48,203 bases of DNA from CG2-30-46-19 sp034414555 (lineage in GTDB: Bacteria; Chloroflexota; Dehalococcoidia; GIF9; AB-539-J10). Made by a program: the position numbers and the translations under genes. The stretch lies in assembly GCA_034414555.1 (NCBI GenBank), contig DAOUMA010000004.1, forward strand, positions 1 through 48,203, written 5' to 3'. Shown one piece after another: positions 42,982 through 48,203 of this stretch. Each line of letters begins with the position of its first letter. The first letter of the stretch is position 1. The notes beneath the pieces are model-generated. The model did no database searches. It was not told where the DNA came from and saw only the letters and a list, made by a program, of their open reading frames with translations.

Positions 42982-45900
42982 TTATTTGGCATCACGGTCC
43001 TCATTCCCATTAGAGGTCGGCTCACCGTAAGTCTTTGCCACCAGTTTGTCGATCTCCTTTTCCACCTTTGCCAGTTTAGAGACTTCACCCTTCTGTGCCA
43101 GCTCATGAGCATTTTCTGATAACTCAGCTAGCTGTAGGTGGAGCGGATTCTCCCTATCAAAGTCAGGAATCCTAATATGTCTGGTAATATGGGTATCCAT
43201 CGTGGTTTCGATAGTGTAACCTTTGACAGCAGCCCTAACAGTTGAGGAGTTGAGGATGGCTGCCACATAATACGCCTGTTTCTCATCATAGAGAGGAATA
43301 ATCATCAGCTTATGGTCACAGATGACGGGTTTTATGCCCAGCCGCCTATCTTCAAACGGCGGTATCACGGCTACGGAGAACTCCCCTTTTCCTGATATCT
43401 TGCCCGCTATCTCTTTCCACGCAACCTTAAAGGGTGCAAAGGAGTAGCCACCAATATCGTAAACAGCATAGAAGGGATTCCGTTTACCCCATAATTTGTG
43501 AATGGCACGAGCTTCCATATCCTGTTCGAATTCTTGCAGAAACTCGTAAGCTTTGTAGTATCGTGTTAGCATTGTCTGCTTATCAATTGGGTCACCTGTG
43601 TTTGAGTCATGGGGCACCAGGATATGACAGGAGGGATAGCAAACCCACTTCTTTACATCACGCCCCCGAACCATTTGATAGACAAATTCGGGCTCAACTA
43701 CTCTCGTCACAGGTTTTACCTTTTTTCTGCCCACCTGATGCAGGTTTCTGACTAGCAAGCCATTTGGCTCGCTGGAAAGAACTTCTACCCAGTAGGCACT
43801 GTTTAGGCCAGTAAATACGCCGGCGTGGGCATCGTATTTGGAAGATGATACACCCAGGACCGGCTCCATGGCCTTACCTGCTTTGGACGAAACAAGCATC
43901 CATGAAGACTCTGGCTTTTGGTCGCCTTGAATCGGTCTCATGACCATTCTAGTTCTGGTGGTTCGAGTCTTCACTTCCTCTAGTGGGGTGTCTGACTGTA
44001 TCCGCTTACCTTTCACCTTTGTCCAGCTTGTAGCTCGAATAGGAAATTTGGTCATCCCAGGAGTAAGGACTGCTAAGCACGTTCTATTCACAGCCACCTC
44101 AAATGGGTTTAACTCCACCACATCGTCAATCTTAAGCACTTGGGTATTAGTGGCCAGGAACTTTCTGAAGCCTGCGCCTGCTTGTGTTTTGAAAATCGTA
44201 AAGGGGAGAAGCATACCGAAAGTTCCGGACTGTGAAAGGTAGTTGCTGACTGGCACAGTGACGAAAAGCATAGCCAGGTCCTTCTTCACTCTACCTAGCC
44301 CAGGGCCCTTAGATTTGGAGAGCAACTTATAGGCCTCCCAGACAGTTTTTGTTCTTTCCCTATAATCCTGTGGTAATTCGTCCCACCGTATCCAAGGCGG
44401 ATTGCCAACGACATAGTCAAAATGCTCCTCAAATAGAGGTGCGAAGGAGTTCTTGAGTAGGCGAATCCATATCCTGTTTCTCTCCTCCTTTTCTAACTTG
44501 ACAAGTAACTCGAAGAGTTGGGTTAAGGTGTAGGCATCGGCAGTTTGCACTTCTGGCATCTCAGTTTTCAACCTGGATTCGAAGTCCTGTGTCGTGTATC
44601 GGTTTTTCACGCAGCTTTCCAAGATGCTGAGGCAACTTCCGAATAACCCGCCCTCGACGATGTATACTGGTACCCGGAAATCGCCCACAGCCTTGTGCAA
44701 GACAAAATTATGGCCGAAGATCGAAGCTTCTTTCTCAATAAGAATAGAGTCTGCCAAATAGACCGGGATCTCGAACTCTTTTATCTTCCTTTCCCTCACG
44801 TATTCGCCTAACGCGATCAAATAGTTGGCACGCGATGCCATAACAGCGAGTGGGTTGAGATCGAAGCCCACTATGTTCTTAGTGACCTTTTCTACCAGGT
44901 CTCCCCTATCGTAAAAGTTCTCCTCGCTGAATTCCTTTACCCTTTTTATTGCCAGAACAAGGAATGTCCCTGAGCCACAGGCTGGGTCGAGAAGCCTTTT
45001 ATCGGGATCACCTTTGTACTTGACCTCGTCTAGAACGAGTTCGGCAAGCCAGTCTGGAGTGTAGTACTCGCCCAGTCGGTGTCGTATTTCCTCAGAGACA
45101 AGGCCCTGATAAAGGCGTTTGAATAAGTCCTTTATTCTCTCTGGCTCCAATTCAGCAGTCCCAACCTCGTAATTGGAAAGCGTCTTAACAATCTCCATGG
45201 TTGCTTTGGCGATTTCATCATCCCATTCATTGAGATACCAAGAAAAATAGTCGGCCTCGAGGAAATTGCGGACGCCCATGCTCAAGAATACCCCACCTTC
45301 CTCGAGTTCGTTCAACTCAACCTTCAAGTTATCAGCGCTTGCCAGATAGGCATCCTCCAGTTTTCTAATGTACGATTGCAGGAACGGCTGACCCAAAAGA
45401 ACAGCGACTTCGGCAGCAAGCAGCTTCATGATGAGGGCATAATAGGTGTGGACTGCAAAGAGAACCTTTTCCGGGTCTAGCTTCCCACTCAGGTCATATC
45501 GTTGCTCAAGTCCCGCCAGTTTTTCTGGCGAATAGGAACAGACCTGCGAGAAAACCTTCTTCCAGTCCGTGAACAGCATATCGGTTCGGGGACTTCGCCA
45601 ATTTGCAACTTTGTAGTAGAGAGTGCGGACCACCTTAGCTGCCAGCAGACTTTCAGGCCCGAAATCTGCCAGCAAGAGACCAACATCCAGAGGCTTTCTG
45701 ACCAATCCTCTGATTGCTTCTACGAGTCTGAGGACAGTCGTGGCACCGATATCGTAAGGCCCTTGGACGACCCACTGTTTGTCTCTTCCCCTGAACCTCA
45801 AGAAGCCTATCTTAAGACCGTCAAGCACCACGCCAAAGTAGCGAGGGTAACTTCCTTCAGTTTGGGCTTGCTCGATGATATAGTCCCTGGCTTGGCGAAT

Positions 45901-46167
45901 AGCATGGGTAAATCCTGTTTTGGTTTGTAGCACCTTTGGCTTTTCATACTCAATCACGACATGACCGTACAGTGCATCCGGTCTCTGGCCAGAAACAAAC
46001 GTGTATTCGTAGCTTGCCCATGGAATTTTCAGCTTATCGAAGACTCGCTCTCTGAGTATGTACTCGGTTCGCATCTTGACGTCTTCCTCGGAACGCGACT
46101 GCCGAGCAGCTTCGTTTATCCTCTCTGCGAGTTCCCTGACATCAACGTCTATATGGTTATCTGTCAT
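42982..46167 (-). CDS. Type IIG-like restriction-modification enzyme (nuclease + N6-adenine methylase)
   Basis: This 1061-residue protein has an N-terminal nuclease-like segment (about 45-145: RPDALYGHVVIEYEKPK, with PD...ExE-K), a helical connector, and an N6 DNA methylase with motif I DPACGSGTF (about 394-402) and motif IV NPPW (about 589-592). The C-terminal 350 residues hold a target-recognition-like region (GYSFAPFKVAWKEIAGKISG, NSSTVRAAVKGYTIETTMDTHI). It should cut and methylate in one chain. ATG 46167 is chosen; TTG 46173 is in frame. A short tail of Lys/Glu-rich helix ends it. Confidence 0.85.
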   Translation of the reverse strand: MTDNHIDVDVRELAERINEAARQSRSEEDVKMRTEYILRERVFDKLKIPWASYEYTFVSGQRPDALYGHVVIEYEKPKVLQTKTGFTHAIRQARDYIIEQAQTEGSYPRYFGVVLDGLKIGFLRFRGRDKQWVVQGPYDIGATTVLRLVEAIRGLVRKPLDVGLLLADFGPESLLAAKVVRTLYYKVANWRSPRTDMLFTDWKKVFSQVCSYSPEKLAGLEQRYDLSGKLDPEKVLFAVHTYYALIMKLLAAEVAVLLGQPFLQSYIRKLEDAYLASADNLKVELNELEEGGVFLSMGVRNFLEADYFSWYLNEWDDEIAKATMEIVKTLSNYEVGTAELEPERIKDLFKRLYQGLVSEEIRHRLGEYYTPDWLAELVLDEVKYKGDPDKRLLDPACGSGTFLVLAIKRVKEFSEENFYDRGDLVEKVTKNIVGFDLNPLAVMASRANYLIALGEYVRERKIKEFEIPVYLADSILIEKEASIFGHNFVLHKAVGDFRVPVYIVEGGLFGSCLSILESCVKNRYTTQDFESRLKTEMPEVQTADAYTLTQLFELLVKLEKEERNRIWIRLLKNSFAPLFEEHFDYVVGNPPWIRWDELPQDYRERTKTVWEAYKLLSKSKGPGLGRVKKDLAMLFVTVPVSNYLSQSGTFGMLLPFTIFKTQAGAGFRKFLATNTQVLKIDDVVELNPFEVAVNRTCLAVLTPGMTKFPIRATSWTKVKGKRIQSDTPLEEVKTRTTRTRMVMRPIQGDQKPESSWMLVSSKAGKAMEPVLGVSSSKYDAHAGVFTGLNSAYWVEVLSSEPNGLLVRNLHQVGRKKVKPVTRVVEPEFVYQMVRGRDVKKWVCYPSCHILVPHDSNTGDPIDKQTMLTRYYKAYEFLQEFEQDMEARAIHKLWGKRNPFYAVYDIGGYSFAPFKVAWKEIAGKISGKGEFSVAVIPPFEDRRLGIKPVICDHKLMIIPLYDEKQAYYVAAILNSSTVRAAVKGYTIETTMDTHITRHIRIPDFDRENPLHLQLAELSENAHELAQKGEVSKLAKVEKEIDKLVAKTYGEPTSNGNEDRDAK

Positions 46168-46266
46168 GGTCAATTAGCCTAACGTGTGAAGTATCTGCCG
46201 CTATTTTACTATTGTTGACGACGAACTTAAACATTTGGGTCGGAGCGGGTTCTCTTGTATTGGAGG

Positions 46267-46295
46267 TTGACCAATTTTTAGGCAAGTGGTATGTT
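46267..46295 (+). promoter_or_regulatory. Promoter of the discoidin-like membrane protein gene
   Basis: TTGACC (46267-46272) and TATGTT (46290-46295) are 17 bp apart, and the ATG at 46303 starts 7 nt after the -10 box with no SD. It lies 100-130 bp from the divergent R-M gene start. Confidence 0.45.
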
Positions 46296-46302
46296 CTGAA
46301 AT

Positions 46303-46950
46303 ATGAGTTGGCTTCTATCAGGGGCAATTTTCTCTGTAGGTGTAGCTGTAGGTTTTTGGGCGGTGGTGCTTAAAATGGAAGCCAATCTATTTTTGGCAAT
46401 TTTCTTTACAGTATTGGCAGCCTCTCTTTTCGTGATATATGCAGTAATTAAATTAACTAGGCGTATATGGACTGGACGTGATAAATGGCGTGTTACGTCA
46501 TCTTATCCAAGTATAGCATACGAAAATAACCCAGATAATATAAAGGACAAGAGGAGGGAATGGCGGAGTTCAAACCCGCAGGCTGTAGAACAATGGTTTA
46601 GAATCGATTTGGGGAAAGAAAAAATGATTGCGAGTATTGAATTTGATACTGATAAAGACTGGATAGAGAAACCTGACAAATGGCTAATGGAATTCCATAC
46701 TGCAAACCAAAATGTGACTGTGGGAAGGCCTGTAACTGGCCGAGGGTTTATTCAAGTTGCCTCCAAAGATTTACCTGAACATTTTCGATACTTAACCGTA
46801 TATATAACAGAGGAAGCAAAAGACATGCCCGAAGGTAGTAATTACACTAAGCGGTACGGTAAGAAGGTTTATTGGACGATATCTAACGTTAAAATACGGC
46901 AGTATATATTCAATTTTGGGGTTAGAAAATGGTTGACGTATGAACTGTAA
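46303..46950 (+). CDS. Membrane protein with a discoidin (F5/8 type C)-like domain
   Basis: The 215-residue protein begins with two membrane helices (about 3-22 and 28-52) linked by a short acidic turn, then a basic stretch. Residues about 60-205 resemble an F5/8 type C domain: SIAYENNPDNIKDKRREWRS, QWFRIDLGKEKMIASIEFD and a final WTISNVKI strand. Such domains usually bind carbohydrates or lipids; in this position the domain could face the cytoplasm or the outside. Function unknown. It starts 136 bp from the divergent R-M gene and is possibly leaderless. Confidence 0.55.
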   Translation: MSWLLSGAIFSVGVAVGFWAVVLKMEANLFLAIFFTVLAASLFVIYAVIKLTRRIWTGRDKWRVTSSYPSIAYENNPDNIKDKRREWRSSNPQAVEQWFRIDLGKEKMIASIEFDTDKDWIEKPDKWLMEFHTANQNVTVGRPVTGRGFIQVASKDLPEHFRYLTVYITEEAKDMPEGSNYTKRYGKKVYWTISNVKIRQYIFNFGVRKWLTYEL

Positions 46951-47326
46951 ATTTTGTGGTTTACTCAGAACAATGAAATACGGTTTTAAGGCTGGACTTT
47001 GAAGGGCAAAACTCCAGCTACAGCAGCAGGACTTAAAATGCCCTTTAAGACTTGGATTGAGTTGGTAGATTATTTAGGTAAAAAGGGGCAAAAACCCTAA
47101 ATGCAAGAGAACCTCGGAGCGACAGCACAACGCTTGTGTGGACTAGCAGAATAGTGCTCTCAGTCGTGCGCTGAATCACCATTGCACTTTCCTGACTATT
47201 GTGCAATCTCAATACGTTAAACAAACACTCATTTCGTGACCATGTTTATAAGTCCATTAGTATATAATCGAAGCGGAGTATAATATGCCTTGTAAATTAA
47301 AGCCTTCTGGAGGACGAATCTAGGCT
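46951..47326. other. Intergenic region
   Basis: No gene was recognised in 376 bp. A TATAAT box lies at 47265-47270, 56 nt before the next ATG, but the -35 region is poor. The palindrome ATTGTGCAAT is at 47202-47211. Confidence 0.4.
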
Positions 47327-47947
47327 ATGACAGAGCAAAGCAGATTTGCCAGATGGGTAAGGAAGTATTCACCCAGGCGTGGCTTGATATGTCATTTTTA
47401 TATTCGAGAGAAAGCGAAGCCCTTTTACGGAAAAGTGGAGTTCGCTTACTTTAACTTATTTTGTCCATCAAAAGATTGGGTGGTAGGCGGTACTAAGAAT
47501 CATGGCATCTCGAGTGCGCGAGACAAAAAGTCCCAAATTCCTTGTTTGAATTGTTTTGAAGTCAATGACGAATTCTGCGCGGTAATCAAAAAGTATGAAA
47601 CTGATCGAAACGATCAATTTGAGATTGGCATAATCTTCAATAAAAGGAAGTTGAAGAGGGATTTCACAGTTATCAATGTTTCAAGGAATCGGCCATACCC
47701 ATTGCCTCCACCAAACAAGTGCCATCATTTTGATAATCCACGCTTCCGTATTGGCGCACTTCGTCCATTCCACTATTGCGACGTAGTCCGTGTGGAGATT
47801 CGAGAGTATAACCAATTCCCTGCCATCGGTTTAATTCGATGGGACTCAATAATGGGAATCTTAGTGAAACCACAAAATAAACATGATATTGCTGAACTAT
47901 TAGAATCGAAAGACCTGGGGGAAGTGGCAATCTTCGCCGTGCTCTAA
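47327..47947 (+). CDS. Hypothetical protein near the restriction locus
   Basis: The 206-residue protein is rich in aromatic and basic residues (RGLICHFYIREKAKPFYGKV, WVVGGTKNHGISSARDKKS, YPLPPPNKCHHFDNPRFRIG) with no membrane segment and no family that I recognise. GGAGGA lies 12 nt before the ATG. The Cys/His residues (CLNCF, KCHHF) could bind a metal. Its position after the R-M and discoidin-like genes suggests a defence or accessory role, but nothing in the sequence proves it. Confidence 0.5.
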   Translation: MTEQSRFARWVRKYSPRRGLICHFYIREKAKPFYGKVEFAYFNLFCPSKDWVVGGTKNHGISSARDKKSQIPCLNCFEVNDEFCAVIKKYETDRNDQFEIGIIFNKRKLKRDFTVINVSRNRPYPLPPPNKCHHFDNPRFRIGALRPFHYCDVVRVEIREYNQFPAIGLIRWDSIMGILVKPQNKHDIAELLESKDLGEVAIFAVL

Positions 47948-48149
47948 TATTTGGCAGATGCTTATGGCCAAATAAATAGTATGTTGTTCAGTGAGACTGC
48001 GTTGCACTTTTTAGCGGTTTGTGCAACACGGCACACAAAGGGGGGCTTCCTATTTCCGCCTATTGACAGACCTCTTAGAAAAGGACTAAACTCAGGTTTG
48101 AGCATGGGAGTTGGTTCAATTGATAACAGTTTAGAAAAAGGAGGACAAT

Positions 48150-48203
48150 ATGCTTGGAGAGAAAGTTAGGCACTACCAGGGGAAGAACACAGATTTGAAT
48201 AGT
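48150..48203 (+). CDS. Partial gene at the window edge
   Basis: A strong ribosome site AAAAAGGAGGACAAT precedes an ATG that opens MLGEKVRHYQGKNTDLNS and runs off the end. Only 18 codons are visible; the product cannot be named. Confidence 0.5.
   Translation, partial: MLGEKVRHYQGKNTDLNS

Noticed and set aside
45502..45930. Plus-strand 142-codon frame inside the restriction-methylase gene
   Set aside because: It is antisense to a region continuous with the nuclease and methylase domains; no ribosome site.

Overview
The window (about 46% GC by eye) looks like a chromosomal stretch of an anaerobic bacterium, most likely Chloroflexota of the Dehalococcoidia type. This is inferred from gene content: a bacterial Elp3, an archaeal-type fructose-1,6-bisphosphate aldolase/phosphatase, a corrinoid adenosyltransferase, a Ni-CO dehydrogenase with CooF, and an incomplete reductive TCA branch. 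No rRNA, tRNA or CRISPR array was recognised.

Region by region: (1) 0.2-7.9 kb, minus strand: a type IV pilus/type II secretion-like operon (three pilin-like proteins, PilC/GspF, and a PilB/GspE ATPase with an unusual duplicated N-terminal domain), followed by two tandem Roadblock/LC7 genes. Palindromic and dispersed repeats lie at 1-190 and 2.4-3.0 kb. (2) 8.2-11.3 kb: a large exported, membrane-anchored BNR/fibronectin-like surface protein, divergent from the Roadblock genes. (3) 11.4-15.0 kb: a GAF-GAF-GGDEF-HD-GYP c-di-GMP enzyme overlapping elp3. (4) 15.0-20.2 kb: a C4 module made of malic enzyme, class I fumarase alpha, and a fumarate reductase-like flavoprotein with two Fe-S proteins but no membrane anchor. 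Together it can connect pyruvate, malate, fumarate and succinate. (5) 20.2-29.3 kb: housekeeping and hypothetical genes (radical SAM protein, Mth938-like protein, zinc-ribbon membrane proteins, FAD dehydrogenase, DUF429, cobO, fbp, rdgB, dnaN).

(6) From 29.3 kb the character changes. A large serine recombinase ends inside the 3' end of dnaN and is followed by an excisionase-like HTH gene, several small orphan genes, a membrane zincin, a VTT/DedA protein, a CPBP protease, an AhpD/CMD protein and an MBL hydrolase. A cooF-cooS-FAD oxidoreductase operon at 36.9-40.7 kb lies between remnants of an ISL3-like and an IS256-like transposase. (7) 41.9-48.2 kb looks like a defence area: an EVE domain fused to a PD-(D/E)XK-like domain, convergent with a type IIG-like restriction-methylase, then a discoidin-like membrane protein, an orphan 206-residue protein and a truncated gene at the edge. 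The segment 29.3-48 kb is best read as a probable genomic island; its right limit is unproven.

The points most worth following are the EVE-nuclease plus IIG pair, the PilB with two degenerate nuclease-like domains, the soluble fumarate reductase lacking the flavin-linking histidine, and a recurring pattern in which a -10 box sits 5-10 nt before a start codon with no Shine-Dalgarno (SD) sequence, which suggests leaderless mRNAs. Function calls rest on motif recognition by eye; no database search was run.
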